From contig NZ_CP068022.1 in NCBI RefSeq assembly GCF_016695175.1, forward strand, positions 62,001-126,000: 64,000 nt of DNA. The letters are read 5' to 3'. Source of the stretch: Pseudoalteromonas sp. GCY (lineage in GTDB: Bacteria > Pseudomonadota > Gammaproteobacteria > Enterobacterales > Alteromonadaceae). The translations under genes were made by a program, and so were the position numbers. This document shows, piece after piece, positions 1 through 9,603 of the stretch (positions are counted from its first letter, which is position 1; every line of letters begins with the position of its first letter). The notes beneath the pieces are model-generated. The model was not told the origin of the DNA and made no database searches. It saw nothing but the letters and a program-made list of their open reading frames with translations.

Positions 1-270
1 TGAATTGGTCACTTCTTGTGACTTTAGCGGCTCGGAAATTCCGTCAATAAAAGGCACAAGCAGCTCAAAATCGACGCCTTTATTAAGTGCAAGACGAAAT
101 TTAGCTAACTGATTATCAAGTGAAACATCTTGCCCTTTGCAGGCTAAGGATAACTTTGCAGCAAACTGAGTAAGGAGTTCTACTTGTTGTTTTCTTGCAT
201 CCTCAAGCGTTTTTCTAGCCTCTATGGCTTGCTTTAATTTCTGCTCGAGCATCACGGCATTATCAGTCAC
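1..270 (-). CDS. N-terminal part of a probable diguanylate cyclase (cut by window edge)
   Basis: Open minus-strand frame of 90 codons running off the left edge. It is a charged helical segment (LEQKLKQAIEARKTLEDARK) followed by a compact region around residues 32-80 with the pattern LLTQFAAKLSLACKGQDV. I associate this N-terminal region with marine gammaproteobacterial GGDEF proteins, but the catalytic domain lies outside the window, so the assignment is tentative. I chose GTG at 270, which has GGAAA four bases upstream; ATG at 252 is the alternative. Divergent from the M61 peptidase gene. Confidence 0.5.
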   Translation of the reverse strand, partial: MTDNAVMLEQKLKQAIEARKTLEDARKQQVELLTQFAAKLSLACKGQDVSLDNQLAKFRLALNKGVDFELLVPFIDGISEPLKSQEVTNS

Positions 271-448
271 AGATTTCCAATCATAAAATAATCTCTTAGT
301 TACTAAGTCTACAACAAATTAAGCTGTTATGCGCAGAAATTTAACGAGGTAAAGTATCGGAGTTTGCTGTTTACTCATCGATATTACTTAGCGTGTAAGT
401 CGCTGATTTGGTAGATTGATTTTATCTCGAATTACCAATACAAAAATA

Positions 449-2227
449 ATGAAGAAAAGTCTAATAGCCTTAGCATGTGCAGCAACATTTAGTGTTTATG
501 CTGACGTCGACTACCGTATTTCAATTACACAACCACAGCATCACCTTGCAGAAGTAGAAGTTAAGTTTCCAAAATCCTCACAATCAAGCATTGATGTGCA
601 ACTTCCAGATTGGCGTACAGGTCGCTACGAAATATTGGATTTAGCCAACGGCGTACGCTTTTTTGACGCAAAATCTCAAAGCGGGCAAGCACAAAAATGG
701 GAAAAAATTGATAAAAACACATGGCGCGTACACCTTAGCGAACCTACCGAACTGACGGTTAGATATCAGGTTTATGCCAATGAGTTGGGTCTTCGTTCCA
801 GGCACATTGACGACACCCATGCGTTTATCGACGCCTCAGGCTTTTTGATGTTTAGTGACTCTTTTAGATCTGAGCCTGTTTCTGTTGAGCTCAATGTACC
901 TAAAGGCTGGCGCTCTGTCTCTGGTATGGACTTTGCCGATTCAAAACACAGCTTCAAAGCCGATAGCTACGACATTTTGTTAGATTCCCCTATTGAAACT
1001 GGTATTAATCAGCTGCATAAATTTGAGGTAGATAGCCGCAAATATGAATTAGTTATTTGGGGCGAGGGCAACTATGACGTTGACCAAATGCTCGCTGATC
1101 TTAAAAAACTCGTTCAAACCGGCACGCTCATTTGGCACGACTATCCTTATGACCGATATGTCTTTATGGTGCATGCAACCAGTGGTGCACGAGGGGCAAC
1201 AGAGCACTTAAACTCGACGATTATTCAAAGACATAGAGACAGTTTTAAAGAAAGAGATGACTACATTGGTTTTATCTCTACAGCAGCACATGAATTCATC
1301 CACACGTGGAATGTTAAAAACTATCGCCCAGCGGGCATGGTTCCTTATGATTACGTCGCACCAAATTACACGGATTTATTATGGCTAGCAGAAGGCTCAA
1401 CAAGCTACTTTGAGGATTATTTGCTGCTAAGTGCAGGGATCACCACCAATGACGAATATCTTAAAATGCTGACTAAGCGTGTTAATCGTCATTTGAAAAC
1501 TCCTGGTCGTCATGTTCAGTCGGTTGCAGCAACGAGCTTTGATAAATGGATCAATCAAGGTGGCGATCATGGGATGAATTACAGCACCAATATCTATTCA
1601 GAAGGCGCGTTGGTGTCCATGGCACTTGATATCGACTTACTCGAAAAGTCAAAAGGAAAAATTAGCTACCGCGACGTTCATAAAGCACTTTACCAACAGC
1701 ATAAACTGCCAAATAGCTTCACCAGTGAAGATGTTAAAAACATCCTAAAAGCGCTTACCGGTCAAGACTACAATACTTGGTGGAATGAATATGTTGATAC
1801 GCCAGCGAATATAGATTTTGACAAGTTATTCGACAAAGTAGGGCTTGTTTATGATTATCCAGAGTCGGCAAAAGTGATTGCAGGCTTAGATGGTATGGCA
1901 AGACAAAAGGGGGAATTACTGGAGCTGACCCATGTAGCTCGAGAAGGAAATGCATGGCAAGCGGGGCTAACAGCAGGCGACCTTATCGTTGCATTTGATA
2001 AGCACCATGTTCGTAAAGACTTAAAAGCGAGCTTAGAAAACTTCGAGCCAGGTCAAACAATCGCGGTAGATTTTATCCGTCGAGATAAGTTGATGAGTGC
2101 GAAAATCAAGCTTAACCGCGACCATGATAAGCCTAAAAAGATAACATTCACGCCTAACCCATCAAGCGAGCAAGCGCTACTTTATAGAGCTTGGATGGGG
2201 GTTTCTCACCCAAATGAAATAAAATAA
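449..2227 (+). CDS. M61 family metallopeptidase (glycyl-aminopeptidase type) with PDZ domain
   Basis: 592-residue exported zinc peptidase. The start was moved from an upstream TTG (416) to ATG 449 because MKKSLIALACAATFSVYA is a clean signal peptide. The N-terminal beta domain is followed by the thermolysin-like catalytic domain with HEFIH (zinc ligands H281 and H285, catalytic E282) and WLAEGSTSYFEDYLLL, where the downstream Glu is the expected third ligand. Residues around 480-565 form a PDZ domain (AREGNAWQAGLTAGD). The family includes bacterial glycyl aminopeptidases; acting on periplasmic peptides is inferred. Monocistronic, followed by a strong terminator. Confidence 0.9.
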   Translation: MKKSLIALACAATFSVYADVDYRISITQPQHHLAEVEVKFPKSSQSSIDVQLPDWRTGRYEILDLANGVRFFDAKSQSGQAQKWEKIDKNTWRVHLSEPTELTVRYQVYANELGLRSRHIDDTHAFIDASGFLMFSDSFRSEPVSVELNVPKGWRSVSGMDFADSKHSFKADSYDILLDSPIETGINQLHKFEVDSRKYELVIWGEGNYDVDQMLADLKKLVQTGTLIWHDYPYDRYVFMVHATSGARGATEHLNSTIIQRHRDSFKERDDYIGFISTAAHEFIHTWNVKNYRPAGMVPYDYVAPNYTDLLWLAEGSTSYFEDYLLLSAGITTNDEYLKMLTKRVNRHLKTPGRHVQSVAATSFDKWINQGGDHGMNYSTNIYSEGALVSMALDIDLLEKSKGKISYRDVHKALYQQHKLPNSFTSEDVKNILKALTGQDYNTWWNEYVDTPANIDFDKLFDKVGLVYDYPESAKVIAGLDGMARQKGELLELTHVAREGNAWQAGLTAGDLIVAFDKHHVRKDLKASLENFEPGQTIAVDFIRRDKLMSAKIKLNRDHDKPKKITFTPNPSSEQALLYRAWMGVSHPNEIK

Positions 2228-2236
2228 TGCGCAATC

Positions 2237-2270
2237 AAAAAGGGCTGATAACTATCAGCCCTTTTTGTTT
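2237..2270. terminator. Bidirectional intrinsic terminator
   Basis: A 14-bp perfect stem (AAAAAGGGCTGATA / TATCAGCCCTTTTT) with a 2-base loop, flanked by A-run and T-run, between the convergent M61 and DUF1232 genes. It can work in both directions. Confidence 0.85.
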
Positions 2271-2318
2271 CACAGTCCTAAGATTAATCACAATCAGCTT
2301 AACTTAGGGCAACTTAAC

Positions 2319-2867
2319 TTACATAATGCGAGAGAAGAAGCGTGAGCGGTTTTTAGAACGACTTCTACGCATAGAAGAGCGGATCTGAGAACGTGTACCC
2401 GCAAGCCAGCTTTCACGATCGACCTTAGCGTTATCACCACGTCTTGCTTCTTCAGTAGCTCTAAAACCACAGAATTCACGGTATGCTTTTAAATCTAGCG
2501 ACAGCTCTTGTAACACAAGCTCTATCATAATCGCATCATCGACATAGCCCAATACTGGGATATGATCTGGAACGATGTCTTCTGGCTCACTGAAGTAAGC
2601 AAGAGAAGCCATGATCTCGCGCTTTTCATCTTCAGGCATTTGCCATTCTTCATCTAACACTGCGTCAATTAGCGTTTGTAACGAAATTAGACGAGTGCTT
2701 ACAAATTCAGGAAGGTTGGATTTTTCCATCGTTGCCACTAAATCACGCGCTTTAGCAATGATTTCGGCATCACTTACATCGCCACTTTTCTCAATAGCAG
2801 CTTTCATCATTCCACGGAAGTGTTCAAGATCTGAATCAGAGAGTTCAAAGTTGATTTCTATAGACAC
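2319..2867 (-). CDS. DUF1232 (YkvA-like) protein
   Basis: 182 residues. The C-terminal half carries the DUF1232 signature EPEDIVPDHIPVLGYVDDA, then a hydrophobic stretch and KAYREFC. The N-terminal half is helical with no recognised domain, and the tail is very basic (SSMRRSRSKNRSRFFSR). Start is GTG at 2867, preceded by GGGAG seven bases upstream. DUF1232 proteins are of unknown function; some are small membrane-associated proteins. Stands alone between the terminator and a glycosyltransferase gene. Confidence 0.75.
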   Translation of the reverse strand: MSIEINFELSDSDLEHFRGMMKAAIEKSGDVSDAEIIAKARDLVATMEKSNLPEFVSTRLISLQTLIDAVLDEEWQMPEDEKREIMASLAYFSEPEDIVPDHIPVLGYVDDAIMIELVLQELSLDLKAYREFCGFRATEEARRGDNAKVDRESWLAGTRSQIRSSMRRSRSKNRSRFFSRIM

Positions 2868-3062
2868 GTCTGTGCTCCCTCAACGTTGTTATTATTAATG
2901 GTTTAAGCAAAAAGTTAAACTTATTGCAATAATCTTAGATACTAGCACATCTTTTTCAGAAGTCTTCCCATAAATTACACTTTTAACACGAATTTTTCTC
3001 TATTACGTACAAGTATAAAACCTATTGTTCAAAAGGCGTACAGCGGCTTTCGCACCATATAA

Positions 3063-3824
3063 CTAGAAGTGTTGCTGATAGCGTTTGAGAACCAGTCCGC
3101 GATAAAACTTGTTTTTTATAAACTTATTTATCTGTAGCAACTGCTTACGCCAAAAATACCGCTTTACTCCTGTAGCACTTGGTGCTCTATCTATGGTACT
3201 CGCAAACTTTTCACCATGGCTAACAGGACAAGGACTCATTACAAAAACACTCAGATCTTTTTCCCAAAAATGTTGATAATCAATATCAATCGGTCTGCCG
3301 AAAGGAATTGATTTGGATAATATTTTCTTTGCCCCCTTAAGACTTACAAGCTGGGCAACGGTTCCGGCAGGTACTTTATTTTGCATAAATAACGATAACG
3401 ATTTATTTAGCTCGAAGCTTGCAATCGGAGTGCGTTTGTTCTTCTGAGATTGAAATAGCTTGATCATATCCCAATCAAATGGCAATGAAGCGATCAGTTG
3501 GTCTATCTGTGCTAAGTCGTCGTGGAGTTGAAAATCATCTTCAAAAATAAAAGCATAGGGCAGTTCTAAGTCAACAATTTTGCTCAGTACTTTTATATGA
3601 CTTAAATAACAGCCTATCTCACCTAATGTTAAAGGCCGGAAGTATTGCTTAGCGTTTTTTAACTTACAATAGCTCGTATCTAAAACGTCTGCGCTCAGCT
3701 CTACACCTTTTATGGCACTTATTCTTTCAAAGGGTAGTGAGAACTTATCAAACTGGAAAGTAGACTCCTTGAGTCTATCAGTACAAGAATCTAAATTGAT
3801 GAGAAAAATATTCGGTTTGGTCAC
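3063..3824 (-). CDS. Glycosyltransferase family 25 protein
   Basis: 253 residues with the GT25 (LPS galactosyltransferase-like) pattern: N-terminal IFLINLDSCTDRLKE, then ISAIKGVEL, LTLGEIGCYLSHIKV and the acidic FIFEDDF that corresponds to the metal/nucleotide-sugar binding DxD region (around residues 95-100). Family members add sugars to lipopolysaccharide core or to glycoproteins. The gene is not in a surface-polysaccharide cluster here, so the acceptor is unknown. GTG start at 3824. The basic C-terminus (KFIKNKFYRGLVLKRYQQ) may bind membrane. Confidence 0.85.
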   Translation of the reverse strand: MTKPNIFLINLDSCTDRLKESTFQFDKFSLPFERISAIKGVELSADVLDTSYCKLKNAKQYFRPLTLGEIGCYLSHIKVLSKIVDLELPYAFIFEDDFQLHDDLAQIDQLIASLPFDWDMIKLFQSQKNKRTPIASFELNKSLSLFMQNKVPAGTVAQLVSLKGAKKILSKSIPFGRPIDIDYQHFWEKDLSVFVMSPCPVSHGEKFASTIDRAPSATGVKRYFWRKQLLQINKFIKNKFYRGLVLKRYQQHF

Positions 3825-3903
3825 AATAAGTCTTAAATCCGCTAACTAATTACATTTAGAGTGTGCGACTTTTGTATGACAATGAAATGACCAAATTCTG
3901 ACA

Positions 3904-3929
3904 TAGAGTAGGGTATCAACCCTACTCTA
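3904..3929. terminator. Perfect 10-bp hairpin, terminator-like
   Basis: TAGAGTAGGG and CCCTACTCTA around a 6-base loop, placed just after the stop of the dermatopontin-like gene on the minus strand. No T-run follows on either strand, so it may be a 3' stabilising hairpin rather than a true terminator. Confidence 0.4.
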
Positions 3930-3939
3930 TAAGAAAGTA

Positions 3940-4731
3940 TTACCAATCACTCGCAGCTGAGCAATAACTCACTGCAGTCTGACGGTCTTCCGTTCGGTTA
4001 TCATGGCGACTTGACATACCGATGATTGCACCATTACCACCTAATGTCCAAGGTTGGTCGTAACCTGTGTATTGTGTTGTAATACATGATTCAGCGAATA
4101 GTGCAGCGCCTGTGCTAGAGGTTGCCATAGATGCGCAATTAAAGTTAAACAAACGGTCTTCTGTGCCATTATCGTGACGACTTGATATTCCGACAAAGAA
4201 TTGACCATTAGGACAAACAAAGTTAAACGCTTGATCATATGAATTTACGTAACCGCTCCACTTTGTCGTTTTACGATAAATGCGACTACCGCTATCCGTT
4301 GTAAATTTTGCACAGACTAAGCTAAAACGTCTGTCTTCTTGTTTATCTTGATGGTAGCTTGAAATTGATTTAATAAACATATTACTTGGACAAGTGTAAG
4401 TAAATGCTTGGTCAAAATCATTTAAATACCCCGTATTGAGTTCACTATAAACACGTAAGTTACCACCAGCTAGCGTTGAAAAATCACTGGCAATTTCTGT
4501 GCGCTCAGTTTTTGCTAACTTAGTCTCAGTAACGTCATAACCTGAAACATCGTTATTAGTTTCTATTAGCGCAATTATCTCATCTAAATTCTTAGCTTGA
4601 GAAGCGGGGATCTCATATACACTGCCATTTACTGTATATTCAAATGGCTTAGCTTGCTCATTAGCCGAAGCAGGGGTGCAAAGCATAGCAATAAAGAGGG
4701 ATAGAGCAGACAACTTTATCAATGTGTTCAT
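3940..4731 (-). CDS. Exported dermatopontin-like repeat protein
   Basis: 263 residues with signal peptide MNTLIKLSALSLFIAMLCTPASA. After a 70-residue linker come three repeats of about 50 residues: GYLNDFDQAFTYTCP..SSYHQDKQEDRRFSLVC, GYVNSYDQAFNFVCP..SSRHDNGTEDRLFNFNC and TGYDQPWTL..SSRHDNRTEDRQTAVSYC. The alternating YDQ(A/P), SSRHDN, EDR and paired Cys pattern is that of dermatopontin, a family best known from animal extracellular matrix and sponge/mollusc proteins. Start ATG 4731 has AAAGGAA upstream. Function in the bacterium is unknown; an extracellular, disulfide-bonded adhesive or carbohydrate-binding role is a guess. Confidence 0.7.
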   Translation of the reverse strand: MNTLIKLSALSLFIAMLCTPASANEQAKPFEYTVNGSVYEIPASQAKNLDEIIALIETNNDVSGYDVTETKLAKTERTEIASDFSTLAGGNLRVYSELNTGYLNDFDQAFTYTCPSNMFIKSISSYHQDKQEDRRFSLVCAKFTTDSGSRIYRKTTKWSGYVNSYDQAFNFVCPNGQFFVGISSRHDNGTEDRLFNFNCASMATSSTGAALFAESCITTQYTGYDQPWTLGGNGAIIGMSSRHDNRTEDRQTAVSYCSAASDW

Positions 4732-5124
4732 CTTAATTCCTTTAAAAATAGTAGTTAATTTAGCGCTAACAACAAAAATAGCAGCTGAATTAAATGCTAC
4801 TTTTTTTTAATAAACAAGCTTTTTATTAACACATCAAAACCAAAGAAATGCATAATCAGCATCAATTAAATATAGACTGTTGCAGATCCCAACTCTGCTC
4901 AAAATATATACTGCTTATTTTTTCTAAATTTTTATCGCGTTACACCACAATTACTATTCACTATTTTTATATAAAAGACGCCACGCGAAGCGGCATTAGA
5001 ATCGAGTAAAGCAACAATTAAAAATTTATTAACGCTCAAACAGACAAAGTGAAGTGGATTGCAAAGGAGGAATGCTTAGGGGGACAGGGTAGGAGAAGCA
5101 CAACGCTTCTCCGTATTTCACATC
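4732..5124. other. 393-bp intergenic stretch
   Basis: AT-rich region upstream of the dermatopontin-like gene, probably holding its minus-strand promoter. It contains one degenerate REP-like palindrome (4977-5000). It also has an 8-bp hairpin at 5092-5112 (GGAGAAGC/GCTTCTCC), just after the neighbouring lipoprotein stop, without a T-run. No coding frame is supported. Confidence 0.6.
4977..5000 (-). repeat. Solitary degenerate REP-like palindrome
   Basis: Read on the minus strand, GCCGCTTCGCGTGGCG differs from the array REP GCCACTTCACGTGGCG (55 kb) only by two A/G changes. The stem keeps four of its five pairs, and the GTAG head is missing. Probably an old copy of the same repeat family. Confidence 0.45.
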
Positions 5125-5625
5125 TTATTTTTCAGTCACATTAAACGTAACGATCCATGGCGTGACTTTGTCGAGGCCTTTGCCTAGTTCAATTGCAATT
5201 TTGCTAGTAGAGCTCGGTGACATAATTTGCGTACGCATTAGCTGGCCACTCTTTTGGCTATCACCAACCCAAGAGTGATCTAAACATTGCTTTGCGAGAC
5301 TCTGCGCATAGTTATGGATTTTTACCGCGTTTTCATACTCCTTGAACAGCTCAGAACAGGTATATTTAGATTTTCCAGAAGCGCTTTCTATGATTTGGCA
5401 TTTATTGCCAACTAGGTGTGCCTTGGCCTGCCAAGAGTTGATTAACTTTGCGCCGACTTCAGCGCCTTTAAGCGCAGAAAACCCACTGGATGATGCACTT
5501 AGAAGTGCATTAAGTTTCTCGCAATTAGACATATCGTCGAGCTTTTCTTGTTGCTCAGGGGTCAATGTTGAACATCCGGCAGCTGTCAACCCTGCCAGCA
5601 TTAGACCAAGTAATCTTGTTTTCAT
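5125..5625 (-). CDS. Predicted small lipoprotein
   Basis: 166 residues from ATG 5625, chosen over ATG 5637 because GGAAC lies seven bases upstream and MKTRLLGLMLAGLTAAGC is a complete lipoprotein signal with lipidated Cys in TAAGC. The mature part has four further Cys and a helical segment; no family is recognised. Downstream is an 8-bp hairpin. Located in the membrane by inference, function unknown. Confidence 0.7.
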   Translation of the reverse strand: MKTRLLGLMLAGLTAAGCSTLTPEQQEKLDDMSNCEKLNALLSASSSGFSALKGAEVGAKLINSWQAKAHLVGNKCQIIESASGKSKYTCSELFKEYENAVKIHNYAQSLAKQCLDHSWVGDSQKSGQLMRTQIMSPSSTSKIAIELGKGLDKVTPWIVTFNVTEK

Positions 5626-5844
5626 AAACCGTTCCATACTGTTCGCAATAGCACCATTAAAGTTAGACTAATATTTTGCCACTGCATAGTTGTAAGACTA
5701 TGAGAAGTTTACCTTATTTATATGAACGGGAGTTGATCTAATTACAGATTTATCCCGATTGTAGTAAGCTGGCTTGTTACGGCACGATGTCTGGAACAAG
5801 CCAAAGTGGGGGTAGACGAAATGATTACTTACCCAAAGTGCAAA

Positions 5845-6456
5845 TTACTTATGCCTATCTTTGAGCGTATTGACCACGTCACTGAGTGTAAGGCCCTGCC
5901 TCTGAAGTAACACAATAAGGTGATACAGTAAGTCTGCGGACTCATTGAGTAACTCTTCGTTGTCGTTTTTCATCGCCGCCAGCGCCACTTCAACACCTTC
6001 TTCTCCCACTTTTTGACAACTACGGCTTAAGTCTTTAGCGAATAAAGAGGCGGTATAACTGCTTTCAGGGGATGCATTTTTTCTCTGGGCTATCACTCGC
6101 TCAAGCTTTCCTAAAAATGCAAGCTCCGGCATGGTGTCCGCAAAGCAGCTTTCGCTGCCAAGGTGGCAAGTTGGACCTTGCGGTTTTGCGTAGATCAGCA
6201 GACTATCTTTATCACAATCGGTATGCACCTCCACCAAGGTCAAAACATTGTTTGAGGTTTCACCTTTGGTCCAAAGACGCGATTTTGAACGCGAATAAAA
6301 AGTAACGAGTTGCTTTTCTAATGTCACTTCAAGGGCTTCTCTGTTCATAAAGCCCTGCATCAACACTACCCCGGTTAAAACATCTTGTACGATAGCGGGG
6401 ATCAGTGCTGATTTATCAAAATCTACTTCAGCAATATTTTGTTTATTAATAATCAT
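5845..6456 (-). CDS. hisI: Bifunctional phosphoribosyl-AMP cyclohydrolase / phosphoribosyl-ATP pyrophosphatase
   Basis: 203 residues, the usual length for the fused enterobacterial-type HisI(E). The N-terminal cyclohydrolase domain (1-115) contains the zinc/metal motif [19 protein letters not shown] followed by [10 protein letters not shown]. The C-terminal pyrophosphatase domain (120-203) contains [20 protein letters not shown] and [12 protein letters not shown], the MazG-like metal site. It catalyses steps 2 and 3 of histidine biosynthesis. Last gene of the operon; its ATG overlaps the hisF stop (ATGA). Confidence 0.97.
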   Translation of the reverse strand: MIINKQNIAEVDFDKSALIPAIVQDVLTGVVLMQGFMNREALEVTLEKQLVTFYSRSKSRLWTKGETSNNVLTLVEVHTDCDKDSLLIYAKPQGPTCHLGSESCFADTMPELAFLGKLERVIAQRKNASPESSYTASLFAKDLSRSCQKVGEEGVEVALAAMKNDNEELLNESADLLYHLIVLLQRQGLTLSDVVNTLKDRHK

Positions 6457-7226
6457 TGTCGTGCCGCCACATTATTATTTATTAAGAACTGCTTGAGCTT
6501 TGGAATTTCAATCACACCTTTATGGAACACACTTGCAGCCAAAGCACCATCTACATCTGTTTGTTTAAAAACATCAACAAAGTCTTGCATGCTGCCCGCG
6601 CCGCCAGAGGAGATAAGTGGCACTTTACACAGCGCTCTAATCGCACAGAGCTGCTCTATATCATAACCATTACGCACGCCATCTTGGTTCATACAATTAA
6701 GTACAATCTCTCCGGCTCCAAGATCTTGAACTCGTTTGACCCATTCTTGCGTTTTGTATCGAGTACGGCTTGCCGCATTCGGATCGCCAGTTAACTGATA
6801 AACTAAATACTCTTGAGTTTGCTGGTCATAAAAGCTATCTACGCCTACAACCACGCATTGCTTGCCAAATTCGTCATGTAACTCTTTAATAAGTTCAGGC
6901 CTTGCAATCGCAGGGCTATTAATGGAGATCTTATCCGCGCCTTGCTCAAGCACTCGAGCAGCATCGGCCACCGATTTAATCCCACCAGCTACACAAAATG
7001 GAATATCGATATGCCTGGCAATCTCCGCGACCCAATTTACGTCTAACAGACGCTTTTCGACGCTAGCACTGATCTCATAAAACACCAGTTCATCAGCACC
7101 TGCCTCGCTATAACGCTGGGCGAGATCAAGAATATCCCCCACTACTTCATGGCCTTGGAATTTAACACCTTTGACCACCTGACCGTCTTTTACGTCTAAA
7201 CAAGGAATTATGCGTTTTGATAGCAT
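6453..7226 (-). CDS. hisF: Imidazole glycerol phosphate synthase, cyclase subunit HisF
   Basis: 257-residue (beta/alpha)8 barrel of normal length. [17 protein letters not shown] holds the first catalytic Asp (D11); CVAGGIKS and [13 protein letters not shown] are the two phosphate-binding loops; GVDSFYDQ contains the second Asp. Works with HisH, receiving ammonia through the barrel to make IGP and AICAR. Overlaps hisA by 19 bases at its start and hisI by 4 at its end, so translation is coupled. Confidence 0.97.
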   Translation of the reverse strand: MLSKRIIPCLDVKDGQVVKGVKFQGHEVVGDILDLAQRYSEAGADELVFYEISASVEKRLLDVNWVAEIARHIDIPFCVAGGIKSVADAARVLEQGADKISINSPAIARPELIKELHDEFGKQCVVVGVDSFYDQQTQEYLVYQLTGDPNAASRTRYKTQEWVKRVQDLGAGEIVLNCMNQDGVRNGYDIEQLCAIRALCKVPLISSGGAGSMQDFVDVFKQTDVDGALAASVFHKGVIEIPKLKQFLINNNVAARQ

Positions 7227-7942
7227 GATAGAGCCTCCTCAACGTTAAATACACCTTCAAGTAGCGATTTGCCAAGTATCACTCCACCTACTTGTTGCTT
7301 TGCAAGTCGAGCAATATCATCAAGCGAGCTCACGCCTCCTGACGCTTGTACTTTAATTGCACTGTTATGTTTAGTGATGTCTTCATATAAGGCAAATGAT
7401 GGACCTGTCATCGTGCCGTCCTTACTGATATCTGTGCATAAAAAATCGCTCACACCTTGCTCAACATAAAAATCTAATAGCTCGAATAAATCGCTTTTCG
7501 CATCATTTAGCCAGCCATGAGTAGCAGGAGACCAGCCGCTTTCGGTTTTGTTCACATCAAGTGCTATCACAAATTTATCGGCACCACATGCTTTAATCCA
7601 TGCAGCAACTTCTAGCTGTTTATCTACTGCCATTGAGCCTATCACCACTTGAGCAGCTCCGGCATCTAACCACTGCTTTACGTCTTCAATACTGCGAATA
7701 CCACCGCCTACCTGAAAGGGAACAGATAAAGCCTTAGTCGCCGCTTGGATAGTGCGCCATTGCTTTTTACTCGGATCACGAGCGCCTTCTAAATCCACTA
7801 AATGTAGCTTAGCTGCGCCTGCGTTTTGATATTCAAGTAAACGCTCAGCTAAATCAAATGGGTAAAATTGTGCGGTTTCATACTTGCCTTGATACAAACG
7901 AACAATATTGTTCTCTAATACATCTAAAGCGGGAATAATCAT
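7208..7942 (-). CDS. hisA: Phosphoribosylformimino-5-aminoimidazole carboxamide ribotide isomerase HisA
   Basis: 244-residue (beta/alpha)8 barrel. [19 protein letters not shown] carries the catalytic base D7, and [16 protein letters not shown] the second catalytic Asp; [13 protein letters not shown] and [12 protein letters not shown] are phosphate loops. It makes the ProFAR-to-PRFAR Amadori rearrangement, step 4 of the pathway, and feeds HisF directly downstream. Confidence 0.97.
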   Translation of the reverse strand: MIIPALDVLENNIVRLYQGKYETAQFYPFDLAERLLEYQNAGAAKLHLVDLEGARDPSKKQWRTIQAATKALSVPFQVGGGIRSIEDVKQWLDAGAAQVVIGSMAVDKQLEVAAWIKACGADKFVIALDVNKTESGWSPATHGWLNDAKSDLFELLDFYVEQGVSDFLCTDISKDGTMTGPSFALYEDITKHNSAIKVQASGGVSSLDDIARLAKQQVGGVILGKSLLEGVFNVEEALSCYQNA

Positions 7943-7954
7943 TGTTCGTCCTTT

Positions 7955-8545
7955 TTATAGCTGCCAATTAATAAAGTTTTGTAAAAGCTGCGCGCCAACC
8001 TTGCCGCTGCGCTCTGGGTGAAATTGCATGCCGGCATAATTGTCGTTTGCAACAATCGCAGAAAACGCCTGACCGTACTCACCCGAAACCAGTGTAGATT
8101 GATTGATGGTATGCGCAAAACTGTGTACAAAGTACACTTGGTCTTGTTCATTGAGCCCAGTAGTGAGCGCATGAGGCTTCGCCACACGGAGATTATTCCA
8201 GCCCATATGCGGTGCAGTTAACTCATTGGTCTCCAATAACTCAACCTTACCCGGAATGCGGCCTAAGCACGGAATATCACCTTCTTCAGTCGATTCACAA
8301 AGAAGCTGCATCCCTAAACAGATACCCATCAAAGGCCGTTGATAGTCAGCTATTGCCTCTGCCCAGCCTTGCTCATTTAACCGCTTCATTGCCACATTGG
8401 CGTGGCCTACGCCGGGTAAAATTGCTCGTTCAAAGCTGGCTAATTTCTCCGGTGTTGTGATCACTTCAGGTGTGACGCCAAGGCGCTCAAATGCAAAGCG
8501 CACTGAGTTAATATTGGCACAACCGGTATTAATGATTGCAATCAT
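7955..8545 (-). CDS. hisH: Imidazole glycerol phosphate synthase, glutaminase subunit HisH
   Basis: 196-residue class-I glutamine amidotransferase. Start ATG 8545 was chosen over GTG 8551: it overlaps the hisB stop as ATGA, has AAGGGG five bases before it, and gives the usual MIAIINTGCANINSV. The nucleophile is C76 in MGICLGMQLL, the oxyanion region is LPGVGHAN, and the His-Glu pair is in MQFHPERSG. It supplies ammonia to HisF. Confidence 0.96.
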   Translation of the reverse strand: MIAIINTGCANINSVRFAFERLGVTPEVITTPEKLASFERAILPGVGHANVAMKRLNEQGWAEAIADYQRPLMGICLGMQLLCESTEEGDIPCLGRIPGKVELLETNELTAPHMGWNNLRVAKPHALTTGLNEQDQVYFVHSFAHTINQSTLVSGEYGQAFSAIVANDNYAGMQFHPERSGKVGAQLLQNFINWQL

Positions 8546-9603
8546 AAACACCCCTTAGAACTTGCCATTTGCTGTGACGCATCCGTTGCAATTGCCATAC
8601 GAATAGCACGAGAGAACGCTTTGAATAACCCCTCAACTTGATGGTGTGCATTACCTTCGCTTACGCTCAGAATTAAACTCACTGCCGCATTATCCGCAAA
8701 GGACTTAAAGAAATGCTCAACCATTTGTACATCCAAGTCTCCAACTTTATCTCGTGTAAAGTCAGCATTAAGTACAAAAGACGCGCGTCCAGATAAATCC
8801 AACTGACATTCTGCTTTACATTCGTCCATCGGCAACGCAAATCCATAACGTGCAATTTGTGATTTTGTGCCAAGCGCGGTCTTAAAGGCCTGACCAAGGG
8901 CAATCCCGATGTCTTCTACGAGATGGTGCTCGTCTATATGTAAGTCACCTTTCGCCTGAATATTCAGGCCAAGGTTAGCGTGAGTTCTGATCTGATCTAG
9001 CATGTGGTCGAAAAAACCAAGCCCTGTTGAAATCTCCCCATTGGCTTGTTGGTCCAGATTTATCGCTACCGAAATCTGTGTTTCTTTGGTATTTCTGGCA
9101 ATTTGTGCACTGCGATTTAAGGTGGTTAACTGCGTCACAATAGCAGGCCAGTTATCTTCGTAAAGAATACCTTCAATGCAGAGGTTTTTTGCAAGCTGAA
9201 TATCGGTTTGCCTATCGCCAATAACAAATGATTTGCTAAGGTTCACTTTACCTGAGCGCATCAGTTCTGTGAGTAATCCTGTTTTAGGTTTGCGACATTG
9301 GCAGTTGTCTTCGTCAAAGTGAGGACAGATCAGAACTTCCTCAAAACGGATCCCTTGGCTTGTTAGAATTTGCATCATTTTGTCTTGAGGCGCATCAAAA
9401 TCAGCTTGAGGGAAACTATCTGTACCGAGGCCGTCTTGGTTAGATACCATCACTAGCTTGTAGCCAAATGACTGCAGTTGTAATAACGCGGGGATCACAT
9501 TGGGTAAAAGTGCCAGTTTTTCTAGACTATCCACTTGTTTGTCGGTTATTGGTTCTTCGATAATAGTGCCATCGCGGTCGATGAATAAATAGGGGGCGCT
9601 CAT
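8542..9603 (-). CDS. hisB: Bifunctional histidinol-phosphatase / imidazoleglycerol-phosphate dehydratase HisB
   Basis: 353-residue fusion. Residues 1-165 are the HAD-type histidinol phosphatase (FIDRDGTIIEEP with nucleophile D9; MVSNQDGLGTDSF; zinc-binding CPHFDEDNCQC). Residues 168-353 are the dehydratase with FFDHMLDQIRTHANL, DEHHLVEDIGIALGQA and EGNAHHQVEGLFKAF, the paired His motifs that bind manganese. Length and order match gammaproteobacterial HisB. It covers steps 6 and 8. Overlaps hisC by ATGA. Confidence 0.97.
   Translation of the reverse strand: MSAPYLFIDRDGTIIEEPITDKQVDSLEKLALLPNVIPALLQLQSFGYKLVMVSNQDGLGTDSFPQADFDAPQDKMMQILTSQGIRFEEVLICPHFDEDNCQCRKPKTGLLTELMRSGKVNLSKSFVIGDRQTDIQLAKNLCIEGILYEDNWPAIVTQLTTLNRSAQIARNTKETQISVAINLDQQANGEISTGLGFFDHMLDQIRTHANLGLNIQAKGDLHIDEHHLVEDIGIALGQAFKTALGTKSQIARYGFALPMDECKAECQLDLSGRASFVLNADFTRDKVGDLDVQMVEHFFKSFADNAAVSLILSVSEGNAHHQVEGLFKAFSRAIRMAIATDASQQMASSKGCL

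Noticed and set aside
5771..5801. GGCTTGTT/AACAAGCC inverted repeat after hisI as terminator
   Set aside because: The loop is about 15 bases and there is no T-run; too weak to call.
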